DNA of 64,000 bases from Bacteroidota bacterium (GTDB lineage: Bacteria > Bacteroidota > Bacteroidia > AKYH767-A > OLB10), in assembly GCA_016714005.1 (NCBI GenBank), contig JADJOA010000006.1:124001-188000 (forward strand). Reading direction: 5' to 3'. The notes below the pieces were generated by a model, which had not been told where the DNA came from, ran no database searches, and saw only the letters and a program-made list of their open reading frames with translations. Positions 8,590-17,540 of the stretch are shown here, in pieces (the first letter of the stretch is position 1; every line of letters begins with the position of its first letter). The position numbers and the translations under genes are program-made.

Positions 8590-10302
8590 GTGGTTTTTCA
8601 TGTGGTTTATAACACGAGTGCGCAAAATATTTCTGATGCTAAAATTCAGGCACAGATTAATCAGTTAAATTTAGATTTTTCTAGAAGCAATGCTGATGCT
8701 GGTAATACTCCATCTGCTTTTTCAGGGCTTGCTGCCAACACACAAATTCAGTTTTGCTTGGCACAGCGTGATCCAAGTGGAAATGCAACCAATGGCATTG
8801 TCCGTAAATCAACAACTGTAAGTTCTTTTAGTACAAATAACAATGTAAAAAGAAATGCCAATGGTGGCAGCGATGCATGGTCAGCATCTTCTTACCTTAA
8901 TATATGGTCGTGTAACTTAAGTGGAGGGGTATTGGGCTATGCTCAATTTCCGGGAGGCTCAGCTTCTACGGATGGCGTTGTATTACTTTATTCAGCAATT
9001 GGCAGTGCGACAAATCCTGGCACAGCATCTCCTTATAATTTAGGAAGAACGGCTACACATGAAGTTGGACACTGGTTAAACCTATATCATATTTGGGGTG
9101 ATGACGGCACGTCATGTTCAGGCTCGGACCAGGTTAGCGATACACCCAATCAGGCAGATGAAAATTATGGTTGTCCCTCCTTCCCTACTGTATCTTGCAG
9201 TAATGGCGCTAACGGAGATATGTTTATGAATTACATGGACTACACAGACGATGCATGTATGAACATGTTCTCAACTGGTCAGGCAACACGTATGACTGCC
9301 GCATTGAACGGAACAAGAGCATCACTTCAAAGTTCACTTGGTTGCGTGCCTCCATCCGGTGGTGGAACTTGCGGCACTCCTTCGGGTTTAGCTTCTTCCT
9401 CTATTACAACCACATCTGCAACCATTTCGTGGGCTGCTGTTAGCGGTGCTACAAGTTACAATATTCAATACAGAGTTGTGGGTGCTGCTTCATGGTTAAG
9501 CACTACTTCTACCACTACCTCAAAAGCGTTAACAGGTTTAACTGCTGCTACTAATTACGAATTTCAAGTGCAGGCTGTTTGCGCAAGCGGAAACAGTTCT
9601 TTCTCATCAAAAGGAACTTTTACCACATCATCTGTAAGTACTTGTTCTGATACTAATGAGCCTAACGAAACGCGTACTACAGGTAAAACAATTGCCACTA
9701 ACACAGATATTCAGGGACTGATTTCTTCTACTACAGATAACGACTATTTTAAATTTACAACCACAAGTCCCAACACCAACATACAAGTTACGCTCACTAA
9801 TCTGCCTGCCGATTATGATTTAAGATTATATAACTCATCAGGCTCAACTCTTGCAACTTCGCAATTAGGAGGCACATCAAGTGAAACAATTAAGCGCAAT
9901 ACCACAAGTGCAGGCACTTACTACTTAAGAGTCTGGGGATATAATGGTGCAAACAGCACAACACAATGTTATAAATTGCGGGTTGCTACAAGTTCTACAG
10001 CATTCCGTTTGGGTGCCGAAAACGAAACCATTGGAGATGTTGCCAAAGATGACGGATTTGCTATTGTGCCTAACCCCGTTAAAAACAATGCTACAGTTTA
10101 CATGACCATTGACAATGCAAGCATAGCTCAATTAAAAGTTACTGATTTAACTGGTCGTGTAATAAAATTTAATACTGTTCTAATGAATGAAGGCGTAAAC
10201 AAATTTGATGTTGACGTTGCTGGTCTTTCAAACGGTATTTACATAATGGAGATTAAAAACGGAAATAGTGTGGCATCAGAAAAATTTGTGATAGAGAAAT
10301 AA
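8590..10302 (+). CDS. M43-type metalloprotease, fragment 2 of 2 (catalytic to C-terminus)
   Basis: 570 codons opening at a GTG that is an internal Val of the full protein. It contains HEVGHWLNLYH, the FnIII and PPC domains and the sorting domain. Confidence 0.85.
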   Translation: MVFHVVYNTSAQNISDAKIQAQINQLNLDFSRSNADAGNTPSAFSGLAANTQIQFCLAQRDPSGNATNGIVRKSTTVSSFSTNNNVKRNANGGSDAWSASSYLNIWSCNLSGGVLGYAQFPGGSASTDGVVLLYSAIGSATNPGTASPYNLGRTATHEVGHWLNLYHIWGDDGTSCSGSDQVSDTPNQADENYGCPSFPTVSCSNGANGDMFMNYMDYTDDACMNMFSTGQATRMTAALNGTRASLQSSLGCVPPSGGGTCGTPSGLASSSITTTSATISWAAVSGATSYNIQYRVVGAASWLSTTSTTTSKALTGLTAATNYEFQVQAVCASGNSSFSSKGTFTTSSVSTCSDTNEPNETRTTGKTIATNTDIQGLISSTTDNDYFKFTTTSPNTNIQVTLTNLPADYDLRLYNSSGSTLATSQLGGTSSETIKRNTTSAGTYYLRVWGYNGANSTTQCYKLRVATSSTAFRLGAENETIGDVAKDDGFAIVPNPVKNNATVYMTIDNASIAQLKVTDLTGRVIKFNTVLMNEGVNKFDVDVAGLSNGIYIMEIKNGNSVASEKFVIEK

Positions 10303-10319
10303 TTGAAATAGCCCCAAAT

Positions 10320-10356
10320 AAAAAACGCATCAAAAATATTTTTGATGCGTTTTTTA
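10320..10356. terminator. Bidirectional terminator between convergent genes
   Basis: A 17-bp perfect inverted repeat centred on AAAAAT/ATTTTT (arms AAAAACGCATC... and ...GATGCGTTTTT) lies between the stop at 10302 (+) and the stop at 10371 (-). A and T runs flank both sides, so it can serve both strands. Confidence 0.85.
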
Positions 10357-10370
10357 TTAAACCTGATTGT

Positions 10371-10922
10371 TTAGCCTTTTGCTAAAACAGGAAAGCGCCA
10401 TTTAATTATTGAGTAAGCTCCAAACAAAATCAGGTTGTAAAACAAATCGCCCATAATAGTGCTGCCGAAAAACGGAATGGCTTTAATATAACAATCAACC
10501 AAACCGGCTGCCGTATGCGGATATAAAAACGGAGGTGTTGCCCACGTTCCGAAATTTGTAACAAAAAAGAAAAGCAATGAACCCACTAAACTGCAAACCA
10601 TAATGGTTTGGCGCTGCACCAACTTGCGTAAATAAAAACCAAGGCAAGTAATAAGCATAAAACTGCCATAAACAAATGGCATACCCCAATGAAAACCGTA
10701 ACCTGTTGTCAGTTGTAACAATACATCGCTAATGAACATTGCAAGTAAAGGAATAACAAAAGCAAGTTTTTTATTGGCAATGTATGTTCCTCCAAACAAT
10801 GCCATTGCACCTATTGGAGTAAAGTTGTAAGGATGAGGCAAAAGGCGAGATAGTGCGGCAGCGCAAATCATGGCTGGAACCAATTTTGTTTTATTGTCCG
10901 AAAAAAGGTTGTTTAATTGCAT
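10371..10922 (-). CDS. DUF6580-like integral membrane protein
   Basis: 183 residues from the ATG at 10922; the frame is open further upstream, but this start (MQLNNLFSDNKTKLV) fits the family. Membrane helices alternate with the conserved motifs 'SRLLPHPYNFTPIGAMALFGG' split across helices 1-2, 'FISDVLL', 'NFGTWA' and 'GDLFYNLILFG'. These are typical of the DUF6580 family of unknown function, which resembles small ECF-type or QueT-like membrane components. The transport role is inference only. The frame is intact. Confidence 0.75.
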   Translation of the reverse strand: MQLNNLFSDNKTKLVPAMICAAALSRLLPHPYNFTPIGAMALFGGTYIANKKLAFVIPLLAMFISDVLLQLTTGYGFHWGMPFVYGSFMLITCLGFYLRKLVQRQTIMVCSLVGSLLFFFVTNFGTWATPPFLYPHTAAGLVDCYIKAIPFFGSTIMGDLFYNLILFGAYSIIKWRFPVLAKG

Positions 10923-10947
10923 ATTAACTTTTGATATGTTGTGTGGT

Positions 10948-11327
10948 TTAACTGATTTTAATTTTATGTGCGTACTTTCTTTTTCCCTGATCAATGGTGA
11001 TGAAATAAACACCGGGCAAAAAGTCTGTTGTATCAATGGTAACTTTATCTCTGTTACTGAATTTTATTGTTTCGTAATATAGTTTACCGGTAGCATTTAA
11101 TAGCATTATTTGCGCTTTTTGTTTTTCGGTAAAAACAATATCAACAACATTTGATTTGGAGTGCTTGATTGAAACGTTTTTGTCAAGAATAATTTCACTG
11201 CTTTCATTTTGCTGCACTTCGTAAAACGTTTTACTTCTTGTGCGTGCAAACAACACACAGCACACACAAAAAGTAGTGTTGACAGAAATTTTAATTGAAA
11301 GCATTTTAGGAATTCCATATTTGCCAT
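10948..11327 (-). pseudogene. Small secreted protein, essentially signal peptide plus T9SS sorting domain, frameshifted
   Basis: The frame from 11327 starts MANMEFLK and contains a clear signal peptide ending CCLHAQ, then EVKRF. One T missing from the run at about 11231 breaks it; adding it gives EVKRFYEVQQNESSEII and continues to a T9SS-like C-terminus (LNATGKLYYE ... LPGVYFITIDQG ... HKIKIS). The mature protein would be about 100 residues, nearly all of it sorting domain, so there is no recognisable passenger. The start overlaps the last codons of aroE, which suggests co-transcription. ATG at 11318 is an equally good start. Confidence 0.55.
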
Positions 11328-12067
11328 GAAGCTTCAGCTTGCGAATATAGCATTTCAAGACCATTCGAGTCAAGGCACTTTTGAGCAATAGCCTTTTGAA
11401 GAAATACTGTTGATGCAGGATTGTAATTCAAATCAAAAGCAATTGTTCCTTCTTTAATAAATTGATAAGGAATGGGAGGAAATGATTCTACATCGGGAAA
11501 TTTGCCAAGCGGAGTGCAGTTTACTATTAACTGAACGTTTCCCATTATTTGTTGGCTGAGTTGGTTGTAAGTGATAGTAGTTGAATAACTATTTTTAGCG
11601 TTATGGATGTTACTGGTAACGGTAGTAAAATCTATATCTAATTTTTTTAAAACATATTTAACTGCCTGAGCAGAGCCCCTGTTGCCAAGCACCAATGCTT
11701 TATTAACTTTTGTTTTTAGAAGAAAAGGTAAAAGGCTTTTTTTAAAACCAATTACATCAGTATTTAATCCTTTTAAAAATGGTTTTCGACCTGAAGAAAT
11801 AATCTTTATAGTATTAACAGCGCCAAGTTCTTTTACCACTTCATCAGTTTCGTTCAGGTATTTGATTATTTCTTGTTTGTACGGTACGGTAACGTTTAGC
11901 CCTCTTAGGGAAGGATGAGTATTTATAATGTCGATTAGTTTTTCAAGCGAGTTAATATCAAAAACATGATAGGCATGATCTAATCCTTCCAGTAGAAATT
12001 TCTCTTGAAAATATTTTTGGGAAAATGAATGTGAAAGTGATTTTCCGATCAATCCAAAATCAGCCAT
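11306..12067 (-). CDS. aroE: Shikimate dehydrogenase
   Basis: 253 residues, close to the usual length of compact AroE proteins. It reduces 3-dehydroshikimate to shikimate with NADPH in aromatic amino acid synthesis. The substrate-binding 'SLSHSFS' is at residues 10-16, the catalytic Lys64 lies in GLNVTVPYKQ, the second catalytic region is LNTDVIGF, and the 'VNCTPLG' motif is present. The nucleotide loop reads LVLGNRGSAQA instead of the common GAGG(A/S)-type loop, a variation seen in Bacteroidota AroE. It follows the rhodanese gene by 15 bases, probably as one operon. Confidence 0.93.
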   Translation of the reverse strand: MADFGLIGKSLSHSFSQKYFQEKFLLEGLDHAYHVFDINSLEKLIDIINTHPSLRGLNVTVPYKQEIIKYLNETDEVVKELGAVNTIKIISSGRKPFLKGLNTDVIGFKKSLLPFLLKTKVNKALVLGNRGSAQAVKYVLKKLDIDFTTVTSNIHNAKNSYSTTITYNQLSQQIMGNVQLIVNCTPLGKFPDVESFPPIPYQFIKEGTIAFDLNYNPASTVFLQKAIAQKCLDSNGLEMLYSQAEASWQIWNS

Positions 12068-12082
12068 TCACTTTAAAAACGT

Positions 12083-12400
12083 TTAATAAGTTGCAAGTGA
12101 TGAATCCACTTCCTTAGCATAAGCCAAAATTCCTCCCTTTAAATTGTAAAGGTTGGTAAAGCCATGCATTTTTTCCAGTTGATTAATAGCGGTGGCGCTG
12201 CGCGCACCACTGCGGCAATGTACCACTACATCTTTATCCTTTGCAATCTTATCAATGTTGTTCATCAACTCACCCATAGGAATTAATTCTCCCGAAAGGT
12301 TGGCAATATCATACTCATAGTCTTCTCTTACATCAATCAATTGAAAATTGATGCCGTCATCCTTCATTTTTTTTAACTCAATAGCGGTAACTTCCTTCAT
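12083..12400 (-). CDS. Rhodanese-like domain protein
   Basis: 105 residues forming a single rhodanese domain. LIDVREDYEYDIANLSG is the N-terminal substrate pocket strand, and the active-site loop HCRSGARS puts the catalytic cysteine at Cys62. There is no signal peptide, so it is cytoplasmic. It is likely a sulfur carrier or sulfurtransferase, but the substrate cannot be read from sequence. It lies directly upstream of aroE and downstream of the tRNA cluster. Confidence 0.9.
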   Translation of the reverse strand: MKEVTAIELKKMKDDGINFQLIDVREDYEYDIANLSGELIPMGELMNNIDKIAKDKDVVVHCRSGARSATAINQLEKMHGFTNLYNLKGGILAYAKEVDSSLATY

Positions 12401-12495
12401 AAAATAATGTTTTTAGCTTTTTGCGGAAAAATTGTGAGGCTAAGAAAAGAAAAAAAGCAATTAGGAGAAAAACTAACATACCAGGAAAAAAGAAG

Positions 12496-12569
12496 TGATC
12501 CCGATTGGATTCGAACCAATGACCTACTGCTTAGAAGGCAGTTGCTCTATCCAGCTGAGCTACGGGACC
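12496..12569 (-). tRNA. tRNA-Arg (anticodon TCT)
   Basis: The minus strand folds as a cloverleaf: acceptor GGTCCCG / CGGGATC, D arm GCTC...GAGC, anticodon stem ACTGC/GCAGT with loop CTTCTAA, and T arm ATTGG-TTCGAAT-CCAAT. The CCA end is not encoded. It is the last of three tRNAs in transcription order Ser-Pro-Arg. Confidence 0.95.
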
Positions 12570-12650
12570 AAAAAAGAATTGCGGATTTCGGATTTATGAT
12601 TTCGGAATAAAATCCTCTATCAGGCATCTGGAATCCGCAACTGATTTTAG

Positions 12651-12726
12651 TCGGGGTGGCAGGATTCGAACCTGCGACCTCCTGCTCCCAAAGCAGGCGC
12701 GATGAACCGGGCTACGCTACACCCCG
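12651..12726 (-). tRNA. tRNA-Pro (anticodon TGG)
   Basis: The minus strand has acceptor CGGGGTG / CACCCCG, anticodon stem CCTGC/GCAGG with loop TTTGGGA, and T loop TTCGAAT. CCA is not encoded. Confidence 0.95.
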
Positions 12727-12765
12727 AAATATTTTTGTTAGATTTAACAAGTGAGGGTAAATCTA

Positions 12766-12853
12766 AGGAGAGAGAGGGATTCGAACCCTCGGTACAGGTT
12801 TCCCGTACGACAGTTTAGCAAACTGTTCCTTTCGGCCTCTCAGGCACCTCTCC
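12766..12853 (-). tRNA. tRNA-Ser (anticodon GCT)
   Basis: 88-nt class II tRNA on the minus strand. The acceptor is GGAGAGG / TCTCTCC, the anticodon loop carries GCT (serine AGC/AGT codons), and a long variable arm (GTACGGGAAACCTGTAC-like hairpin) precedes the T arm GAGGG-TTCGAAT-CCCTC. Confidence 0.95.
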
Positions 12854-13011
12854 TAAAATGAACGGGCGGCAAACCCACACGATTTTTTCTAAACAAAAAA
12901 TTCCTGCCTGAAAAAATCTATATGGTTCTTTACGCTACAATTTATCTCCTGATGAAAGACTGCGTAAAAAATGTAAAAATAAGATTTGCTTTGCCAAAAG
13001 TGATTTTTCTT

Positions 13012-13950
13012 TTAATGTATTCCACTAGATGCAAGGTAACGTTCTGCATCTAAAGCAGCCATACAACCACTACCCGCAGCGGTAACAGCTTGGCGGTAAA
13101 TTTTATCTTGTGCATCACCTGCAGCAAAAACACCCTCTATATTTGTTTTAGAGCTGCCGGGTATAGTTTTAATATAGCCGGTTTCGTCCATATCAATCCA
13201 AGGTTTAAAAATATCGGTGTTAGGTTTATGGCCTATTGCAACAAAAAAACCAGTTACGTTAAGTGTTTGTTCTTTGCCTGTTTTGTTATTTACAACTATG
13301 GCACCCGTTACTCCTTTATCACCAATAATTTCTTTCGTTTCGGTATTAAATAGTATTTCAATATTGGCTGTGTTTTCTACTCGGTGTTGCATAGCTTTCG
13401 ATGCACGCATTTCGTCTTTACGCACTATCATATACACCTTACGGCAGAGTTTTGCCAGGTAAGTAGCTTCTTCGGCAGCGGTATCACCTGCTCCCACTAT
13501 GGCTACCTCCTGTCCTTTAAAGAAAAATCCATCGCACACAGCGCAGGCACTTACACCAAAGCCATTAAATTTTTGTTCGCTCTCTAAACCCAGCCATTTG
13601 GCAGAAGCACCGGTTGCAATAATTATCGTATTGGCAGTAATTTCTTTATCGCCATCAATTATTACTTTGTGAATGGGTCCGGTAAAGTCTACAGCTGTTG
13701 CATAACCAAACCTTATATCTGTACCAAACCGTTCTGCCTGCTTTTTAAAGTCTTCCATCATTTCGGGACCTTGTGTACCGTTTGGATAACCGGGGTAATT
13801 TTCCACCTCAGTGGTAATGGTAAGTTGTCCACCCGGCTGCAAGCCTTGGTACATAAGTGGTTTTAAGTCGGCTCGTGCTGCGTATATGGCTGCCGTATAT
13901 CCGGCAGGACCCGATCCTATTATTAAACATTTAACGTGTTCTGTCTGCAT
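13012..13950 (-). CDS. trxB: Thioredoxin-disulfide reductase
   Basis: 312 residues, normal length for the low-molecular-weight enzyme. It reduces thioredoxin with NADPH through FAD. The FAD motif GSGPAG is at residues 12-17, the redox pair is Cys136-Cys139 in CAVCDG, the NADPH motif is GAGDTA at residues 153-158, and the C-terminal FAD motif is EGVFAAGDA. It acts in the cytoplasm. The frame is intact, and the gene stands between the tRNA cluster and the DUF4249 gene. Confidence 0.96.
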   Translation of the reverse strand: MQTEHVKCLIIGSGPAGYTAAIYAARADLKPLMYQGLQPGGQLTITTEVENYPGYPNGTQGPEMMEDFKKQAERFGTDIRFGYATAVDFTGPIHKVIIDGDKEITANTIIIATGASAKWLGLESEQKFNGFGVSACAVCDGFFFKGQEVAIVGAGDTAAEEATYLAKLCRKVYMIVRKDEMRASKAMQHRVENTANIEILFNTETKEIIGDKGVTGAIVVNNKTGKEQTLNVTGFFVAIGHKPNTDIFKPWIDMDETGYIKTIPGSSKTNIEGVFAAGDAQDKIYRQAVTAAGSGCMAALDAERYLASSGIH

Positions 13951-13996
13951 AAAATTTTTATCCTGAAAATTTCTTTACAAAATTACTTTAATTAAA

Positions 13997-14860
13997 TTAT
14001 TGGGCTGTTACAGTATCAAGACTTGGTGAGTAACCCTCCCAAATTCCTATTCCTCCTTCAATATTTGAAATTAATGGTGTAATGGAGGCAAATGGATTTC
14101 CAATATTTGAAGATTGGGTTTCAGCACTGCGCCAAAACTTAAACGACTCCTTGGTAATAGTGCAAAATTTAACAACAATAACATCTCCTGTTTTAAAAAA
14201 ACCGCTTTCTACCTGGCTGGTATCATCAGTAGCTGTAGAGTTGGGAACACTGCCGCGATTGTAGGCAAAGTCAAAACTTTTTCCGTTTATAAACTTGTCT
14301 TCAAACACAGAACCTATCGGGGCAATGAAAGAGCTATCCTTGCCAATTCGTTTTGCAAACCAGCGATAATTATTGCCAAGTGTATCCGGGTCTGTCAGGT
14401 GTGCCCAAACAAACCCAAGTGAATCTTTTCCTTCCTGTATTTTAAACCAAATGCTGTCGAGAGGTATAGGTGGCTCAATGCGTGTTGTAGCTGTAGCAAC
14501 TTTACCATCTTCTGTTTCAACTCTCAAGTTATACGTTTTGCCTACTTGCCCAAGCATACTAAATGAAACGTAAAAATAACCGGTATCTGCCAATACCTGC
14601 AAAAGCGTATCGGTAATATTGTCCTCAACACATTGTACCGTAACCTTTGCATTTTTTACAACATATTGTAGAAGTGAATTCTCATCAAATGCAGAAAAGT
14701 AAGGTGCAGTTTTACTGATTAAAACATAAGGAGGCTGACCGGGCTCTATATATCCTTCAATAACAAGCTGCTCTTCGGGCTGTGGTAAATCAACAGTTAT
14801 GTCTTTTTCGCAAGAAGAAAAAAGAACTATTATAATTGCTATGAATAAAAAATATCTCAT
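13997..14860 (-). CDS. DUF4249 family outer-membrane lipoprotein
   Basis: 287 residues. The lipoprotein signal ends LFSSC with the lipidated Cys17. The family start follows: DLPQPEEQLVIEGYIEPGQPPYV then ISKTAPYF. It lies directly downstream of the TonB-dependent receptor gene (83-base gap), the usual genomic partner of DUF4249 proteins. By analogy with SusD-type lids it may be the surface lipoprotein of an uptake complex, but the substrate is unknown. The frame appears complete, ending LDTVTAQ. Confidence 0.85.
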   Translation of the reverse strand: MRYFLFIAIIIVLFSSCEKDITVDLPQPEEQLVIEGYIEPGQPPYVLISKTAPYFSAFDENSLLQYVVKNAKVTVQCVEDNITDTLLQVLADTGYFYVSFSMLGQVGKTYNLRVETEDGKVATATTRIEPPIPLDSIWFKIQEGKDSLGFVWAHLTDPDTLGNNYRWFAKRIGKDSSFIAPIGSVFEDKFINGKSFDFAYNRGSVPNSTATDDTSQVESGFFKTGDVIVVKFCTITKESFKFWRSAETQSSNIGNPFASITPLISNIEGGIGIWEGYSPSLDTVTAQ

Positions 14861-14943
14861 GATACTAATAACTAATTATTACTAATTTACGAATCGTTAA
14901 ATGACATGTCAATTATTGACCATTCACAATTTACTATTAACAT

Positions 14944-15333
14944 TTAAAACTTAAAATTATATGTAACACTTGGTATTATTGGAAACAATGAAACTTGCTT
15001 TGCCTGAATCTTAAACTGATTTGTTTCGGTGTCAATATCATTATTAAAATAAATAAAGTAAGGATTCATTCTTGAGTAAACATTAAACACAGAAAACACC
15101 CAGCTTGATTCCCATTTCTTTTTCTTCTGCACATTTAAAGTGGCTGATAAATCTAGCCGGTGGTATGCAATCATACGGTAGCTGTTGCGAGTTCCATATT
15201 GCTCGTACAATTGGCCGGTGCTGATGCCATTGGAAGCAACATTTACCAATCCATTTAAATCTAGAGGTCCGAATAAGAACATTCTGCCAACCGGCAAAGT
15301 TTGCGTACTACCCGATCCATATACCCATACCAA
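14944..15333 (-). CDS. TonB-dependent receptor, fragment 3 of 3 (barrel C-terminus)
   Basis: 129 codons with the last barrel strands, including SYRMIAYHRLDLSATLN, SSWVFSVFNVYSRMNPYF and the terminal strand FPIIPSVTYNFKF. The terminal aromatic residue suits BAM recognition. Confidence 0.8.
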   Translation of the reverse strand: MVWVYGSGSTQTLPVGRMFLFGPLDLNGLVNVASNGISTGQLYEQYGTRNSYRMIAYHRLDLSATLNVQKKKKWESSWVFSVFNVYSRMNPYFIYFNNDIDTETNQFKIQAKQVSLFPIIPSVTYNFKF

Positions 15334-15353
15334 GCCAAATGTCCATTTCTTGT

Positions 15354-16352
15354 TTAGGTTGTAGGAAGCAACAACAGAAACATCGTGCCGCCTGTCATAT
15401 TTTGCCGGAAAACTTCTCCCTTATTTATATCAGGAAATTTTCTTTCAGTTTTACTCCACGTATATCCAACCCAACCATTAAACTTGCCTTGTGTTTTCTT
15501 TATAAAAAACTCTGCACCGTAGCTCCATCCTCGCCCAAAAACAAAGTTATTATCCGAATTGTTGTTAACGTCCTCATCAGGTTGTGCGCCTTCTTTGTAT
15601 TCAATTTGGTTACGCATGTCTTTGTAATACACTTCAACGGATGTTTCGTATAAATTATCTTTAAGATTTTTAAAGAAGCCCAATGCATACTGGGTACTGA
15701 ATTGCGGCTTAACACGCGTGGAACTAGGCACCCAAACATCGGTAGGCAGCGAAGTAGATGACAAAGAAGCCATGTGTACATACTGATAATTTTGAGTGAA
15801 TGATGCTTTTAAAGAAGAAGTTTTATTTAAGGAATATTTTGTTGAAACACGCGGTTCAACATGATGATAAAATGCCACTTTTTCGTTGGTGGAGTAGTGT
15901 ATAGTATCTATGGTTTCGTTGTCTTCGTTTTTAATGTAGCGGTCAAACGGACCAACTTGTTCAAACACAGAATAACGTGCACCCGCACTTAAAGAAAACT
16001 TATCGCTAACATCCCAATCATCATTAATATACGCAGCTCCTTCGTGAGAATACAAACGCACAACGCCACCTAAGTCAAAATCAACATCGCCACTTCTTGC
16101 CTGCACACCTGTAGGCGTAAAACGGTGAAAGACATAATTGGCACCAAACTTTACATTGTGTGTGATAACAGGATAATAATTGAAATCAATTTTTGCATTG
16201 TAATCCCTTACACCAGAAAATATTTTAAACTCAAACTGCTGCTGCTCTGCGCCAAAAGAAAAATTATAATCGGTAAAAATCAAAGAGGTGTTAACAAACA
16301 TTCTGTCACTGAATAAATGATTCCAGCGTAAAGATGCTGTTGCATTTCCCAC
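15354..16352 (-). CDS. TonB-dependent receptor, fragment 2 of 3 (barrel)
   Basis: 332 codons of alternating barrel strands, for example KFGANYVFHRFTPTG, FSLSAGARYSVFEQ and FFIKKTQGKFNGWVGYTWSKTE. The ATG is an artefact of the break; about 22 codons upstream are in the third frame. The tail after KGEVF is out of frame. Confidence 0.8.
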   Translation of the reverse strand: MGNATASLRWNHLFSDRMFVNTSLIFTDYNFSFGAEQQQFEFKIFSGVRDYNAKIDFNYYPVITHNVKFGANYVFHRFTPTGVQARSGDVDFDLGGVVRLYSHEGAAYINDDWDVSDKFSLSAGARYSVFEQVGPFDRYIKNEDNETIDTIHYSTNEKVAFYHHVEPRVSTKYSLNKTSSLKASFTQNYQYVHMASLSSTSLPTDVWVPSSTRVKPQFSTQYALGFFKNLKDNLYETSVEVYYKDMRNQIEYKEGAQPDEDVNNNSDNNFVFGRGWSYGAEFFIKKTQGKFNGWVGYTWSKTERKFPDINKGEVFRQNMTGGTMFLLLLPTT

Positions 16353-16419
16353 GGAATTCTCACTTTAAAACCGGTATCACTGCTTTTAAACTTAAACACA
16401 TCTCTTCCAAAATATCCGC

Positions 16420-17364
16420 TCAAAACAAACGGTCTTTTTGCGAAAGCCTCCAATTTATTTTGGTATTTAGGTCGTAGAAGTAATAAGAATTACCGCTTAC
16501 GGGTGAATCATCTTTAATGAACGGCTTACGCAAAAACAAATCAACAAATGTCCTTCGTGCAGAAATTATAAATGATGCAGTATCTTTTTTTATAGGACCC
16601 TGAACAGTTAATCGGGATGCAATTGGACCAATGCCTCCATCCACTTTATAGTTTTTACTGTTGCCTTCCTTCATTGTAATATCCAAAACAGAGGATAGCC
16701 TTCCGCCATATTGGGCAGGCATGCCACCTTTTGTGAGAGATACATTTTTTATTGCATCAGCATTGAAAACAGAAAAGAAACCAAAAAGATGCGCTGCATT
16801 GTAAACAAGCGCCTCGTCTAGCAAAATTAGATTTTGATCAGGTCCGCCACCGCGTACATAAAAACCACTGTTGCCCTCACCTGAGCTACGTACACCAGGC
16901 AGCAGCTGTATGGACTTTAAAATATCAACCTCACCTAAAAATGCCGGCAGCGTTTTTATCTGTTCTATATCCAATGTACTCTTACCCATTTGGGTACTGC
17001 TCACATTCTTATCTGCTTTTTCGCCCGATATAAGAACTTCTTTTGTTTCAATTGCACGGCTTCCTAAGTCTATATTTACCTGCACATCTTTGTTTAAATA
17101 CACAGGTATTTGCTGTTCAATATATCCAACAAAAGAAACAATGAGTGTGTAGTTGCCTTCATCAACCGATATAGAGTAAAAACCATAAGTATTTGTTTGT
17201 GCGCCTTTGAGTAACTCTTTTATATAAACATTGGTGCCAATAAGATATTCACCAGTGTTGGCGTCTTTAATATAACCACTAACTGTATATTTTTTTGTAG
17301 TAAGCGACTGAGAAAATCCTGTTAGAAACAAAAAGGAGAAAGCAAAAGAAAAAATATATCGCAT
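16420..17364 (-). CDS. TonB-dependent receptor, fragment 1 of 3 (signal, beta-sandwich, plug)
   Basis: 314 codons from the preferred ATG at 17364 (the frame is open to 17418). It carries the signal peptide, the regulatory-like domain, the full plug and the first barrel strands, and stops at SQKDRLF where one T is missing. Confidence 0.85.
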   Translation of the reverse strand: MRYIFSFAFSFLFLTGFSQSLTTKKYTVSGYIKDANTGEYLIGTNVYIKELLKGAQTNTYGFYSISVDEGNYTLIVSFVGYIEQQIPVYLNKDVQVNIDLGSRAIETKEVLISGEKADKNVSSTQMGKSTLDIEQIKTLPAFLGEVDILKSIQLLPGVRSSGEGNSGFYVRGGGPDQNLILLDEALVYNAAHLFGFFSVFNADAIKNVSLTKGGMPAQYGGRLSSVLDITMKEGNSKNYKVDGGIGPIASRLTVQGPIKKDTASFIISARRTFVDLFLRKPFIKDDSPVSGNSYYFYDLNTKINWRLSQKDRLF

Positions 17365-17540
17365 ACAACTAAAAGTGGCTTGATTTAAATGGCTTGGCGA
17401 AAATATAAAATACCCCAAACCATTCTCACACTATAAACTTTGAATGTGATTAAAAAAATCAATAAAAAATTATTCAAAAATTATTCTGCAATAAAAAATT
17501 CAAATTTTTGAGGTGATATGGCGTAGCTTTAATTAATAAC

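Larger units (their letters stand above)
8372..10302 (+). pseudogene. Secreted M43-type (pappalysin-like) zinc metalloprotease with FnIII, PPC and T9SS domains, frameshifted
   Basis: ATG at 8372 starts a signal peptide (MKKSIVMMLS ... SMMAQS) and a propeptide. A deletion of one A near 8553 breaks the frame; restoring it gives LTKNSNVTTQAVITIPVVFHVVYN, the usual entry strand of M43 proteases. The zinc site HEVGHWLNLYH is at about residues 230-240, with His at 230, 234 and 240 and Glu231 as base, and the Met-turn region is MNYMDYTDDACM. An FnIII domain, a bacterial pre-peptidase C-terminal (PPC) domain (from CSDTNEPNET) and a T9SS type A domain (FAIVPNPVKNN ... EKFVIEK) follow. It is expected to be an extracellular endopeptidase. 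Confidence 0.85.
14944..17364 (-). pseudogene. TonB-dependent outer-membrane receptor, frameshifted
   Basis: Rebuilt protein of about 806 residues. The signal peptide ends TGFSQ, a carboxypeptidase-regulatory-like domain covers residues 25-100 (VSGYIKDANTGEYLIGTNVY), the plug domain follows (LKSIQLLPGV, FYVRGGGPDQN, AQYGGRLSSVLDITMKEGN), and then the beta-barrel ends TYNFKF. The start at 17364 is chosen because it begins the signal peptide. Three homopolymer losses break it: a T run at about 16434 (DRLF-LSGYFGRDVFKF), a G run at about 16352 (IPW-GNATAS) and a T run at about 15415 (EVF-PAKYDRRHDVS). Together with the DUF4249 lipoprotein it probably forms an energy-driven uptake system. Confidence 0.85.

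Noticed and set aside
12407..12610. 67-codon plus-strand frame
   Set aside because: It runs across tRNA-Arg on the other strand and has no protein features.
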